Shown: positions 1 to 8,494, numbered from the stretch's first letter. The stretch: DNA of 64,000 nt from Rhodococcus sp. KBS0724 (GCF_005938745.2 NZ_VCBX02000001.1:124001-188000), one strand, 5' to 3'. Notes: generated from the sequence alone by a model not told the origin. Numbers and translations: made by a program.

Positions 1-243
1 TTCGTACGACGCCGGAATGACGACGGTGTCCGCAGTGGCGAGCAGTTCACTGCCGTGGTCGACAGTGATGCTGAAATCGGCGTCCGTTCGCACGGGCCGG
101 CCATCGATGGTGCAGGTGAGGATCTCGTACAACGGCTGGTCCTGCGCGTCGATCGCACGTCCGAAGATGCGCGCCGGGATGCCGAGTTCGAAGGGAATGA
201 CGCCGTCGAGGGCGAGGACGACAACTCGATGCGGTCCGCTCAT
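1..243 (-). CDS. GlxA-family (DJ-1/PfpI + AraC) transcriptional regulator, N-terminal part
   Basis: Only the first 81 codons lie in the window; the gene runs off the left edge. The start ATG is at 243. The protein begins MSGPHRVVVLALDGVIPFEL, the typical opening of the DJ-1/PfpI-like domain of GlxA-type regulators (beta strand VVVLALDGV, then a helix and GIPARIFGRA). In this family the domain is followed by a C-terminal AraC helix-turn-helix, which is not visible here. The family sequence shape is clear; the regulated target is unknown. It diverges from the MFS permease gene at 314, which makes that permease a plausible target (inference). Confidence 0.75.
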   Translation of the reverse strand, partial: MSGPHRVVVLALDGVIPFELGIPARIFGRAIDAQDQPLYEILTCTIDGRPVRTDADFSITVDHGSELLATADTVVIPASYE

Positions 244-313
244 GGCCTGATTCTTTCATATATTGGCAATCTGGCCACTGTCGCGGACCGGCGAGGTACA
301 GCAGAATCCTCTT

Positions 314-1639
314 GTGACTTCTGAGATCGCTCTCCCCGAATCGGGTGCACAGCGGGTGCGCCCGCCGCGCTTTCACCGTGCCTGGTCGGTGGCGATCGTG
401 GCCTTCCTGGCGTTGGTCGGTGCTGCCAGTTTCCGCGCGGCGCCGTCCATTCTGATCGACCCGTTGCACGAGGATTTCGGCTGGTCACGTGCCAGTATCT
501 CGGCTGCGGTGTCGGTGAACCTGGTCCTGTACGGACTCACCTCGCCGTTCGCGGCGGCGCTGATGGAGCGCTTCGGTATCCGCGCTGTTGTCACCTCGGC
601 GTTGGCGTTGATCTCGCTCGGCAGTGGTTTGACGATTTTCATGACATCGAGTTGGCAGCTGATCCTGCTATGGGGCGTTTTTGTCGGCTTGGGCACCGGA
701 TCGATGGCGCTGGCCTTCGTCGCCACCGTCGTCGACCGTTGGTTTGTCGAGAAGCGTGGGCTCGTCACCGGCATCCTGACAGCCGGCGGCGCGGCCGGTC
801 AGTTGGTGTTTCTGCCCGTTCTGGCAAAGATCGCCGAAACCTACGACTGGAAGAGCGTCGCCTTCACGGTCTCCTTTGCAGCCTTGGCCGTCGTACCGTT
901 TGTGCTGCTGTTCCTGCGTAACTACCCCTCGGACGTCGGGACGACGCCATACGGAGCACCTGCCGATTACGTCGCGCCCGCTGCGCCGGTTCATCAGCGT
1001 GGCGGTGCTGGGGGCCGCGCAATTTCCGTGCTGGTCATGGCTTCGAAGACCAAGGTGTTCTGGCTCCTCGCCGGCACATTTGCGATCTGCGGCGCGAGCA
1101 CCAACGGCCTTGTCGGTACGCACTTCGTTCCGGCGTCGCACGATCACGGCATGCCGATCACCACCGCCGCGTCTCTGCTGGCGTTGATCGGAATTCTCGA
1201 CATGGTCGGAACCATCGCGTCGGGGTGGTTCACCGACCGGGTCGATTCACGCAAACTGCTCGGCATCTACTACCTGTTCCGCGGAATCTCGCTGCTCTTC
1301 CTGCCGTTGCTCCTTGCGAACACGGTCAACCCGCCGATGATCGCGTTTGTCATCTTCTACGGGCTCGATTGGGTGGCGACGGTTCCGCCGACCGTCGCGC
1401 TGTGCCGTCAGCACTTCGGCGCCGACGCTCCCATCGTGTTCGGCTGGGTTCTGGCGTCGCACCAGATCGGTGCGGGACTGGTGGCATTCCTCGCGGGTCT
1501 GGTCCGCGATCAGATCGGCTCGTACGACGCGGCTTTCTACGTGGCAGGCGCCCTGTGCGCGATTGCCGCCGTAATGTCTCTGATGATTGCAAAAAGGCGC
1601 ACTGTGATCGGTACCACCGAAGAGGTAAGTTATACGTAA
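314..1639 (+). CDS. MFS transporter
   Basis: About 441 residues with roughly twelve hydrophobic segments. The cytoplasmic loop of the major facilitator superfamily shows as RWFVEKRGLVTG after TM4, and a second such loop (GWFTDRVDSRKLL) begins the C-terminal half, giving the usual 6+6 layout. The reading frame is open back to a TTG at 263. I prefer the GTG at 314 (VTSEIALPE) or the TTG at 311, because the segment before it is non-conserved in character and no start is backed by a strong Shine-Dalgarno. The substrate cannot be read from the sequence; the fold resembles monocarboxylate/OFA-type porters. It lies 33 bp upstream of the aldehyde dehydrogenase gene in the same direction, so a shared transcript is possible. 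Confidence 0.85.
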   Translation: MTSEIALPESGAQRVRPPRFHRAWSVAIVAFLALVGAASFRAAPSILIDPLHEDFGWSRASISAAVSVNLVLYGLTSPFAAALMERFGIRAVVTSALALISLGSGLTIFMTSSWQLILLWGVFVGLGTGSMALAFVATVVDRWFVEKRGLVTGILTAGGAAGQLVFLPVLAKIAETYDWKSVAFTVSFAALAVVPFVLLFLRNYPSDVGTTPYGAPADYVAPAAPVHQRGGAGGRAISVLVMASKTKVFWLLAGTFAICGASTNGLVGTHFVPASHDHGMPITTAASLLALIGILDMVGTIASGWFTDRVDSRKLLGIYYLFRGISLLFLPLLLANTVNPPMIAFVIFYGLDWVATVPPTVALCRQHFGADAPIVFGWVLASHQIGAGLVAFLAGLVRDQIGSYDAAFYVAGALCAIAAVMSLMIAKRRTVIGTTEEVSYT

Positions 1640-1672
1640 CTCCAAGAACTACTCACCAGTAGGGGTACCGAA

Positions 1673-3226
1673 ATGCCAGCTCCGTCCGCTGCGACCTTCT
1701 CGCGGCTCGCCGAACTGATCGCCATCGACAACGCTGCCGATCGCCCGACGAAGTCCATCACCGAGGTGTTCACCGGCAAGGAGCTGGCGACCATCCCCGT
1801 GGGCACCGCCGACGACGCTCGTGCCGCCATCGCTCGAGCCCGCGTCGCACAGAAGGAGTGGGCAAAGCGTCCCGTCCTCGAGCGAGCTGCGATTTTTCAT
1901 CGCTACCGCGACCTCATCCTCGAGAACCGCGACGCACTCATGGACATGGCTCAGGCCGAGACCGGTAAGTCGCGTGCGGCTGCGCAGGAAGAAGTGCTCG
2001 ACATTTCGATGACGGCACGCCACTACGCGCGCGTCGCCCCGAAGCTGCTGCGTCCGCGCCGGGTATCGGGCATGCTCCCCGGCCTGACCAAGACAGTTGT
2101 GCGGTACCAGCCCAAGGGTGTTGTCGGCGTCATCTCGCCGTGGAACTACCCGATGACGCTGGCGGTGTCCGACGCTATTGCCGCGCTCCTCGCCGGTAAC
2201 GGTGTTGTTCTCAAGCCCGACAGCCAGACGCCGTACTGCGCTCTTGCCTGCGTCGAATTGCTGTACAAGGCAGGTCTTCCCCGCGATCTGTTCGCCGTAG
2301 TTCCCGGGCCGGGTGGCGTTGTCGGAACAACGCTGGTCGAGAACACCGACTACCTCATGTTCACTGGCTCCACCGCAACCGGGCAGTTGCTCGGCGAGCA
2401 GGCCGGCCGTCGCCTCATCGGGTTCTCCGCAGAACTCGGTGGCAAGAACCCGATGATCGTTCTTGCCGGGGCAGATCTGCGTGAGGTCACCGACGCAGCT
2501 GTGCGCGCGTGCTTCTCCAACTCCGGCCAGTTGTGTATTTCCATCGAGCGCATCTACGTCGAAGAGTCCATCGCACCCGAGTTCACCCGGATGTTCGGTG
2601 ACCGCGTCAGGAAGATGAACATCGGCGCCGGGTACGAATTCGGAATCGAGATGGGCAGCCTCGTCTCCGAAGCCCAGGTCAAGGCCATTTCCTCGCATGT
2701 CGACGACGCCGTGGTGAAGGGCGCCACCGTCATTGCCGGCGGCAAGGCCCGCCCGGATATCGGACCGCTGTTCTACGAGCCCACGCTCCTCACCGGTGTG
2801 CCCGAGGACGCGGAGTGCTACCGCGACGAGACCTTCGGCCCCCTCGTTTCGATCTACCCCGTCAAGGACGCCGAAGAGGCAATCGCCGCCGCAAACGACA
2901 CCGAGTACGGTCTCAACGCCAGTGTGTGGGCGGGAAGCAAGGCCGCTGGCGAAGCGATTGCCGCGCGAGTGCGCGCCGGAACCGTCAACGTCGACGAGGG
3001 TTACGCCCCCACTTGGGGCAGCACCGCTGCGCCGATGGGCGGCATGGGAGTCTCGGGCGTCGGACGCCGTCACGGTGCCGAAGGTCTGATCAAGTACACC
3101 GAACCGCAGACAGTTGCGACCACCAGGGTCATGAATCTTGGTGGACCACGCGGAGTTCCGGCCAAGTTGTGGGCCAAGATCATGCCCCACGCCATCAAGA
3201 TCATGTCCTGGGTTCCGGGCCGGTAG
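1673..3226 (+). CDS. gabD2: Succinate-semialdehyde dehydrogenase (GabD2 type)
   Basis: 517 residues, full length for the family. It oxidises succinate semialdehyde to succinate with NAD(P)+, linking GABA and alternative TCA routes. The opening MPAPSA and the blocks GVVGVISPWNYPMTL, LKPDSQTPYCAL, FSAELGGKNPMIV (catalytic Glu near 254) and SNSGQLCISIERIYV (catalytic Cys288) follow mycobacterial GabD2 (Rv1731) closely, as I recall that sequence. The ATG at 1673 is preceded by AGTAGGGG. The next gene starts 2 bp after its stop, so they are co-transcribed, and a strong hairpin ends the pair at 3711-3741. The role is assigned by similarity; other semialdehydes could be substrates. Confidence 0.9.
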   Translation: MPAPSAATFSRLAELIAIDNAADRPTKSITEVFTGKELATIPVGTADDARAAIARARVAQKEWAKRPVLERAAIFHRYRDLILENRDALMDMAQAETGKSRAAAQEEVLDISMTARHYARVAPKLLRPRRVSGMLPGLTKTVVRYQPKGVVGVISPWNYPMTLAVSDAIAALLAGNGVVLKPDSQTPYCALACVELLYKAGLPRDLFAVVPGPGGVVGTTLVENTDYLMFTGSTATGQLLGEQAGRRLIGFSAELGGKNPMIVLAGADLREVTDAAVRACFSNSGQLCISIERIYVEESIAPEFTRMFGDRVRKMNIGAGYEFGIEMGSLVSEAQVKAISSHVDDAVVKGATVIAGGKARPDIGPLFYEPTLLTGVPEDAECYRDETFGPLVSIYPVKDAEEAIAAANDTEYGLNASVWAGSKAAGEAIAARVRAGTVNVDEGYAPTWGSTAAPMGGMGVSGVGRRHGAEGLIKYTEPQTVATTRVMNLGGPRGVPAKLWAKIMPHAIKIMSWVPGR

Positions 3227-3228
3227 GG

Positions 3229-3696
3229 GTGCGAGTGGATCGCTCGAGCGCGTACATCGAAGCCGCGCCTGACGCTGTTTGGGCTTTGGTCAGCGATCTA
3301 GAGGGAATCGGTCGTTTCAGTCCCGAAAATACCGGTGGTGCATGGACTTCCGGTAAACCAGGCACGGTGGGTGCAACATTCAAGGGCACCAACAAGCATG
3401 GTCTGGTGCGGTGGAGCACGCACTGCACCGTCACCGAAGTTGTTGGTGGGCAGAAGTTCTCCTTCGAAGTGGACGAGTCGAAGGCGCGATGGAGCTTTCT
3501 CGTGGAGCCGTCGGGAACGGGAACTCTGCTCACCGAGACTCGTGAAATCTTTGCGACGGCACCCCTGTATGTGCGGATCCTGTCCGGTAGCGGAGTTCTC
3601 GGCCGCGACCGCGATCAGATCATCCAGGCCGGGATCGACACCACCCTGGCGCGAATCAAGATGCATCTCGAGCAGTCGGCGCATCTCGGAAAGTAA
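3229..3696 (+). CDS. SRPBCC family (polyketide cyclase/START-like) protein
   Basis: 155 residues starting at GTG 3229, just after the gabD2 stop; GTG 3235 is an alternative. The pattern fits the SRPBCC helix-grip fold: an initial strand (SSAYIEAAPDAVWALVSDLEGIGRFSP), a central GTVGATFKG(T)NKHG strand pair, and a long C-terminal helix ending IDTTLARIKMHLEQ. These proteins bind hydrophobic ligands in a deep cavity; most are not biochemically defined. It is coupled to gabD2 and followed by a terminator. No catalytic residues can be assigned. The reading frame extends far upstream inside gabD2, but that portion is a shadow of the dehydrogenase. Confidence 0.85.
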   Translation: MRVDRSSAYIEAAPDAVWALVSDLEGIGRFSPENTGGAWTSGKPGTVGATFKGTNKHGLVRWSTHCTVTEVVGGQKFSFEVDESKARWSFLVEPSGTGTLLTETREIFATAPLYVRILSGSGVLGRDRDQIIQAGIDTTLARIKMHLEQSAHLGK

Positions 3697-3710
3697 GACA
3701 CGGTAGATAA

Positions 3711-3741
3711 CGGGGCAGCACTCGACACGAGTGCTGCCCCG
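3711..3741 (+). terminator. Strong hairpin terminator after gabD2/SRPBCC operon
   Basis: A perfect 14-bp stem CGGGGCAGCACTCG / CGAGTGCTGCCCCG with a 3-nt loop (aca), 14 nt after the SRPBCC stop. No long U-tract follows (CTTTGG), which is common for actinobacterial intrinsic terminators. Confidence 0.85.
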
Positions 3742-3788
3742 CTTTGGCGTCTCCGGGAATTTTTCTTCAAACCCTTGCGTTCGATCTA

Positions 3789-3814
3789 TTGACGATATAT
3801 CGTCGATACGTCAA
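3789..3814. promoter_or_regulatory. Palindromic operator upstream of the RGG-rich gene
   Basis: A perfect 14-nt palindrome GACGATATATCGTC (3791-3804) sits inside a larger imperfect repeat bounded by TTGACG and CGTCAA. It is 29-54 nt before the ATG at 3843. The TATCG/CGATA half-sites look like PadR-type operators of actinobacteria (inference); no PadR gene lies in the window next to it. Confidence 0.5.
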
Positions 3815-3842
3815 ACAAACACAGACAGTCCAGGAGGACAAC

Positions 3843-4373
3843 ATGTACGCCCCATACAACAACCCAGAAATGCAAGAACGTCGCGAAGGCGGCGGACGTG
3901 GACAGCGCCGCGGATTCGGTGAAGGCCGCTTCGAAGGTCAATTTGGAGGTCGCCCAGAAGGCTGGCCTGAAGGAAGCCCCGAAGGCCGATCTGAACGCCG
4001 ACGCGGCGGAAATCCCGAAGGCCGACGCGGCCGTGGTGGCCCTGATCGTCGAGGTCACGGCGGCTCCGAAGGCCGCGGAGAATTCGGTGGCCGCGGAAGC
4101 CGTGGTGGATTTGGAGGACGCGGAGGCCGTGGTGGTCGCCCGGAGTTCACCGAGGCAAGTGCAGCACTTCGCACCGAGACGGGCCTCCTTCGAGGCGCCG
4201 TAGTTGCGGTAGCCACTGGCGGAACACCCGAGCAGGTAGCTCAGGCTGAGGCGATTCTCGCCGAAGCGCGGCGCGCGCTGTTCGAACTGCTGGCCCAGAA
4301 GCCGGCTGAAGCGCCCGCTGAAGAGGTAACCGGTGAGTCCACCGAAAATCCTGCCGAGACTTCAGCAGAGTGA
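3843..4373 (+). CDS. Arg/Gly-rich (RGG-repeat) protein of unknown function
   Basis: 176 residues starting at ATG 3843, fixed by the ribosome site AGGAGG eight bases upstream. Residues 13-100 are low complexity: RGG, GRGG, PEGR and FGG repeats, very basic. Residues 101-153 form a predicted helical segment (EASAALRTETGLLRGAVV, then TPEQVAQAEAILAEARRALFELLAQK). Residues 154-176 are acidic. The RG-rich part resembles the glycine/arginine tract preceding the winged helix in some actinobacterial PadR regulators, but no winged helix is present. RGG tracts often bind nucleic acid, so a nucleic-acid-binding or partner-protein role is possible. I do not recognise a named family. It converges on the siderophore-interacting gene, with a 9-bp gap. 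Confidence 0.75.
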   Translation: MYAPYNNPEMQERREGGGRGQRRGFGEGRFEGQFGGRPEGWPEGSPEGRSERRRGGNPEGRRGRGGPDRRGHGGSEGRGEFGGRGSRGGFGGRGGRGGRPEFTEASAALRTETGLLRGAVVAVATGGTPEQVAQAEAILAEARRALFELLAQKPAEAPAEEVTGESTENPAETSAE

Positions 4374-4382
4374 TCACCGCGC

Positions 4383-5198
4383 TCAGGCGCCGACGGTAAC
4401 GTCCTCGCTGTTCATGCCGGACACGTGACCGTCGGCGCCTTCTCTCCAGTACCCGACAACATTGTGCTTGTCGCGGGCGATTCCACGAACTTCCCTCAGA
4501 TGCTTACGAATTCGACGGCTTGTTGCGCTCTCGCACGCCACCCAGGCGTAGGTATTCTCTGAATCGGAGTCTGGGAACTCCACCTTCTCCACAGCATCGA
4601 AAAGTGCGCTCGGCGCCTTTCCGAGACCACTCCCCGTGAGCCACGTGTATGTGACTTCGCCGCGAGTGACTAATTCCTGTCGATCCTCTTCCGATTCGAC
4701 CTCGATGATCGCGTGCGCGACATCGCCTTCACGGAGTTCTTCGACAATTCTGCCCAGACCCGGGAGACCCGTTGCGTCTGCGACGAGCAGTTGCCAGCGG
4801 GGGCCTGCGGGAGCTTGGTAATGGGAGCGCGAACTATCTGACCAGAAGACACCGAGTAGGTGTCCGGGTTGCGCGCGCAAAGCCCAATCCGCAGCAATAC
4901 CGCCAGGGTGCACGACGAAGTCGATGTCGAGACGTCGACCACCGTCGTGCACTTTGCGCACTGTGTAGTGCCGCCACGGCGGTTCGGTTCCGAGGTCGGC
5001 CTTGCCGTAGTCGGGATTGTTGAAGAACTCGTAGTTGGCTTCTGTCTCACCGGGTTTCGGAAAGGCGAGGTCGATTCGCTCGTCTCCCTGCCCGCCGGTC
5101 GGCCAATGCCAGTCACCTTCTGCTTCGATGCTGATCCGTCGCATGTGGGGGGTCAAGGACAGCACGGATACGACGCGGGCAGGCTCGCAGAAAGACAT
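4383..5198 (-). CDS. Siderophore-interacting FAD-dependent ferric reductase (SIP/ViuB family)
   Basis: 271 residues, normal for SIP-family flavoproteins, which reduce ferric siderophores in the cytosol to release Fe2+. The FAD signature RHYTVR is present, followed by DIDFVVHPGGIAADWA, which contacts the FAD phosphate, then the NAD(P)H-binding C-terminal SIP domain (LLVADATGLPGLGRIVEEL; TYAWVACESATSRRIRKHL) and the family ending YWREGADGH. The ATG at 5198 has only a weak ribosome site. No DtxR/IdeR-type box is evident upstream, which is unusual for an iron gene. It may serve the siderophore-binding proteins at 49.5-51.6 kb or the importer at 14-16.7 kb. Confidence 0.92.
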   Translation of the reverse strand: MSFCEPARVVSVLSLTPHMRRISIEAEGDWHWPTGGQGDERIDLAFPKPGETEANYEFFNNPDYGKADLGTEPPWRHYTVRKVHDGGRRLDIDFVVHPGGIAADWALRAQPGHLLGVFWSDSSRSHYQAPAGPRWQLLVADATGLPGLGRIVEELREGDVAHAIIEVESEEDRQELVTRGEVTYTWLTGSGLGKAPSALFDAVEKVEFPDSDSENTYAWVACESATSRRIRKHLREVRGIARDKHNVVGYWREGADGHVSGMNSEDVTVGA

Positions 5199-5278
5199 GC
5201 GTCGACCATACGGTTTCGGCCTGTCGATGTGGGGACAGATGCTGTCGCAAGGAGGACACAGTCCGGCGCCTATCGGAT

Positions 5279-6607
5279 TCAGTCTCGGTGGACGGGGCCT
5301 TGGCGGGTGGTGGAGCGTCGGCGTCGTTGTTTCGGGTCGATCGCCGACGGTGGGATGAACCAGGGTTTGTGATCATCGCCCATCTTGATTTTCCAGATAC
5401 CGCGGAACCCACTGGTGCTGTGCATCAACGTGTGGTGACTCCGACAGAGCAACGTGAGGTTGTCCATGACCGTCAAACCGCCCGTTGACCACGGTTTTAT
5501 ATGGTGCGCGTCGCACCACGCCGGTACGGCATCGCAGTTGGGGAAGGCACAGCCTTTGTCTCGGGCGATCAACGCGATGCGTTGTTCGGCTGTGACGAGG
5601 CGTTTGAGTGGGGTCGCATCCAGCGGTGCGCCTTTGCCGTCCATCAGAACGGTCGAGAGCATGCAGTCACACGCCAGCATCCGGGTTTTACTGACGCTGA
5701 GCGGCCCCATCCACGGCATGTACCCGACATCGAGATCCTCGAAATCGGGTTCATCGTTGTCAGCCTGTGTGGTGACGCATTCGCGATGCTCCGCAAGGTC
5801 TTTCGCAGTAATGTGCACATTCACATGCGGACGCTGACCACCATCCACACCGGTGACAGCGTTATCGAGATATCGGCGGATGAGTTCTGCGAACGCATCG
5901 GCGGTGCGTTTAGCTGCCGGCCGCGCATCCGGCATCCCGTCCGCAGCCGGTTTCGGCATCGACAACCCCGACAGCGCCGATAACAGCATCTCGCCGGTGA
6001 GTGCATCGAAATCGCCCTTGATGATGACCCGACCATTCAGCGTCGGCGCGATCCGCAACACATTCAGATCATTATCCTCACCGGGCGGGGGCTCGTCGGA
6101 TTCGAAAATCCGCTCCAGAACCGCAATCGCATACCGCACCTTGACAGTCGTAGCCTCTACTCCGGATGCGGCGGCGAGAAGGGTTTTCATACTTGGCATT
6201 AACGCGATGTCCGGCATCCCTTTTGGCGGGGATTTACAGAACGCGGCGATCAATGCCGCATGGTCGAGCGAGAGATCACCGGCCTCGAACTGCGCAGCAA
6301 TATCGGGGAACGATCGCAGTGCGGCACCGAGGGCAGCGATCTTGTTGCCGGCCGAGTTCTGCAGCATTGTATTGGCCGCCAACCACCGACCCACACCGCG
6401 GTAGCAGAGCACCTGCTCGTCCGGATTGAGTGCCGGCTCGTCGACCGCGGCAACTCGAATCGCTTCCAACCGAAGAATTTCCGCGGACACCGACACTGCA
6501 ACATCGCGAACCTCGGCCGGACGTAACCGCCACAACCTGCCGCGCACACCCACAGCCGAACCGGCTACAACATCCCCCACCGCAATTGAATCGCTAACTA
6601 TGGTCAT
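5279..6607 (-). CDS. DUF222 / HNH endonuclease domain protein (13E12 family)
   Basis: 442 residues from ATG 6607, chosen because GGGGAGG lies six bases upstream; the frame extends 20 codons further to 6667 but that overlaps the promoter. An N-terminal helical DUF222 domain covers about residues 20-330. The C-terminal zinc-HNH nuclease module shows CAFPNC, WCDAHHIKPW, DNLTLLCRSHH and HTLMH. The family is multi-copy in mycobacteria and relatives (REP13E12) and its cellular role is not established. A paralog lies at 38438-39676. The two share a promoter layout with a LexA box (see sites), so damage-inducible expression is expected. Nuclease motifs look intact. Confidence 0.9.
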   Translation of the reverse strand: MTIVSDSIAVGDVVAGSAVGVRGRLWRLRPAEVRDVAVSVSAEILRLEAIRVAAVDEPALNPDEQVLCYRGVGRWLAANTMLQNSAGNKIAALGAALRSFPDIAAQFEAGDLSLDHAALIAAFCKSPPKGMPDIALMPSMKTLLAAASGVEATTVKVRYAIAVLERIFESDEPPPGEDNDLNVLRIAPTLNGRVIIKGDFDALTGEMLLSALSGLSMPKPAADGMPDARPAAKRTADAFAELIRRYLDNAVTGVDGGQRPHVNVHITAKDLAEHRECVTTQADNDEPDFEDLDVGYMPWMGPLSVSKTRMLACDCMLSTVLMDGKGAPLDATPLKRLVTAEQRIALIARDKGCAFPNCDAVPAWCDAHHIKPWSTGGLTVMDNLTLLCRSHHTLMHSTSGFRGIWKIKMGDDHKPWFIPPSAIDPKQRRRRSTTRQGPVHRD

Positions 6608-6632
6608 CAAGGCCTCCCCACCCGTGACCCCA

Positions 6633-6660
6633 ATTATACTCGAACATTCATTCGATTCAA
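6633..6660 (-). promoter_or_regulatory. Sigma-70-type promoter overlapped by a LexA (SOS) box
   Basis: On the minus strand: -35 TTGAAT (6660-6655), 16-nt spacer, -10 TATAAT (6638-6633). The 16-nt LexA-type box TCGAAT-GAAT-GTTCGA (6655-6640) fills the spacer and matches the mycobacterial consensus TCGAAC-N4-GTTCGA at 11 of 12 positions. A block AACCTGTCCGATATG (6679-6665) lies upstream and is repeated exactly before the second HNH gene. Confidence 0.8.
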
Positions 6661-6677
6661 GGTGCATATCGGACAGG

Positions 6678-7295
6678 TTAGATCGAGCCCAACTCCCGTG
6701 CCCGCGCGACGGCAGAGGTTCGTGACTTCACACCCAGCTTGCCGAAAATATGGACCAGGTGAGATTTCACCGTGGTCTCGCTGAGGAACAATTCCTTGCC
6801 GATTTCACGGTTCGATTTTCCGGCCGCCACCAGCTTCAGAACCTCGATTTCTCTTGGGCTGAGGCTGGTTTCGGGTTTTCTGACGCGGGTCATCAACTTG
6901 GATGCGATTGCGGGCGAGAGCACGCTGTCACCCGCAGCGGCCGAGCGCACGGCCGCAAGGAGTTCTGGTGGCGGAGTGTCCTTGAGTAGGTATCCGCTGG
7001 CTCCGGCTTCGACGGCGCTGAGGATATCCGCATCGGTGTCGTAATTAGTCACCACGAGAACGTGTGGTGGGTGCGGCAATGCGCAGACAGCTCGGGTGGC
7101 GTCGACTCCGGATTTTCCGGGCCCGAACCGTAAATCCATGAGTACCAAGTCGACTGGTGTGGTCGCGCAGAATGCGATGGCCTCTTCGGCGGTTCCTGCT
7201 TCGCCGATCACTTCGATGTCGGGTTCGCTCTCGAGAAGAGCGCGCAGGCCGGCTCGCACGATGGCGTGGTCGTCGGCCAGGAGTAAACGGATCAT
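6678..7295 (-). CDS. NarL/LuxR-family response regulator
   Basis: 205 residues. The receiver domain begins MIRLLLADDHAIVRAGL, with acidic pocket residues D8/D9, phospho-acceptor Asp54 in VDLVLMDLRF and the conserved Lys in GYLLKDTPPPEL. The C-terminal LuxR helix-turn-helix is LSPREIEVLKLVAAGKSNREIGKELFLSETTVKSHL. It overlaps the histidine kinase stop by 4 bp (ATGA), so the two are translationally coupled. The divergent ABC exporter at 8609 is the likely target, as in LiaRS/VraRS-like envelope-stress systems (inference). Confidence 0.92.
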   Translation of the reverse strand: MIRLLLADDHAIVRAGLRALLESEPDIEVIGEAGTAEEAIAFCATTPVDLVLMDLRFGPGKSGVDATRAVCALPHPPHVLVVTNYDTDADILSAVEAGASGYLLKDTPPPELLAAVRSAAAGDSVLSPAIASKLMTRVRKPETSLSPREIEVLKLVAAGKSNREIGKELFLSETTVKSHLVHIFGKLGVKSRTSAVARARELGSI

Positions 7296-8494
7296 TCGTC
7301 GCCGATCTCGAGGGGGAAGGTCACGGTGACTGCAGTGTGCCCTGGTTCCGACTCGATGTCGAAGGTGCCGCCCTGCAATTGGACGCGTCGCCGAATCGCG
7401 TTGAGTCCAAAAGATTCGGCGGGCCCGTGGTCAAGGACCGAGATGTCGAAGCCGACACCGTTGTCGACGATGTCGAGGCTGACGGTGTCCGTGGAATACG
7501 TGAGTGTCACGGCCATTCGAGTGGCGTGGGCGTGGCGCAAAACATTTGCCACCGCTCCCTGAGCGATCCGGACGAGGGTTGCCTCGAGTGGCATCGGAAG
7601 TGCGATCGGTTCGCCTTCGACTACGGAGCGGGCTTCGAGGTGAGCGCTGGACGCGCGTTCGCAGATTCGGCCGAGGGCGTCGGAGAGTGACTGACCGTCG
7701 AGTGCCGCTGGTGTCAATTCCGCTATCAGTTGCCGGGTTTCGGCAAGGCTGTCTGCTGCGGTTTCGCGCGCAAGGCTGATCTGACGCACGGCGGGACTGT
7801 TCGGATCGGCGCGTTCTGCTGCATGCAGCAGCATCTGGATGCTCGAAAGGCCTTGTGCAACAGTGTCGTGAATTTCGGCGGCCAGTCGCTCGCGTTCGGC
7901 AAGCTTGCCGGCATCTCGTGACGTCGACGCCAATTCCTCACGGGTGTTCATCAACTCGTCGATCAGACGACCGCGCTCGGCGGCTTCCCGGTACAGCGCT
8001 TGATAGCCGAATCCGATGGCAACCGCGACAGCGGCGCCGATCATCGGACCGATTGCCCCCGCGATGGACCATCCCCGGTGCAGACCCGTTCCGACCACCG
8101 CGACCGCAGTCGCGCTCACTACCGCAACCAGGCTCCATGGGCGTCGTAGCAGGTGAACGTAGAGGAAGAACAGACCGAAAACGAGGTAGGCGGCCTCGGC
8201 GGACAACGCCATCAGCACTATCCACACCAATGTCAGCAAGCCGAGCCACCAGCGCGCGGTTTTTCCGCGTAGGCGCTTGAGCACGCCGAACAGGTAGATC
8301 GCGGTGAAGATCACCGTCAGGACGATGATGTACGGCGTCGCCGCTGTTTCGTCGACGATCGCCCTCAGGAAAACGACGCCGGCCAGCGCAACAACCAGTA
8401 TGTGCAGGCCGAGTTGGAGGCCGGCAAAGACGGGTGTGAGCGGTGATCGGTGCATCTCGCCCAGCTTAACCAGGTTCGGCGCCTGGCCATCCAT
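7292..8494 (-). CDS. Sensor histidine kinase (NarX/LiaS-like, HisKA_3)
   Basis: About 400 residues starting at ATG 8494; ATG 8455 is an alternative. There are four to six N-terminal membrane segments (residues about 22-170) and no large extracellular domain. A short coiled linker leads to the dimerisation/phosphotransfer site ERERLAAEIHDTVAQG, with the phosphorylated His near residue 209. The HATPase_c domain follows, with N-box VANVLRHAHATRMAV, G1 IVDNGVGFD and FGLNAIRRR. An intramembrane-sensing kinase like this usually detects cell-envelope stress. It is coupled to the response regulator and diverges from an ABC transporter. Confidence 0.92.
   Translation of the reverse strand: MDGQAPNLVKLGEMHRSPLTPVFAGLQLGLHILVVALAGVVFLRAIVDETAATPYIIVLTVIFTAIYLFGVLKRLRGKTARWWLGLLTLVWIVLMALSAEAAYLVFGLFFLYVHLLRRPWSLVAVVSATAVAVVGTGLHRGWSIAGAIGPMIGAAVAVAIGFGYQALYREAAERGRLIDELMNTREELASTSRDAGKLAERERLAAEIHDTVAQGLSSIQMLLHAAERADPNSPAVRQISLARETAADSLAETRQLIAELTPAALDGQSLSDALGRICERASSAHLEARSVVEGEPIALPMPLEATLVRIAQGAVANVLRHAHATRMAVTLTYSTDTVSLDIVDNGVGFDISVLDHGPAESFGLNAIRRRVQLQGGTFDIESEPGHTAVTVTFPLEIGDE

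Noticed and set aside
1649..3190. Long antisense frame of 513 codons opposite gabD2
   Set aside because: The sense frame is an unmistakable GabD2. The antisense frame has no ribosome site or family resemblance; it is a product of high-G+C codon structure.
3898..4203. Ala/Lys-rich alternate frame inside the RGG gene
   Set aside because: It lacks a ribosome site, whereas the RGG frame has AGGAGG at the right distance; the alternative is a frame echo of the repeats.
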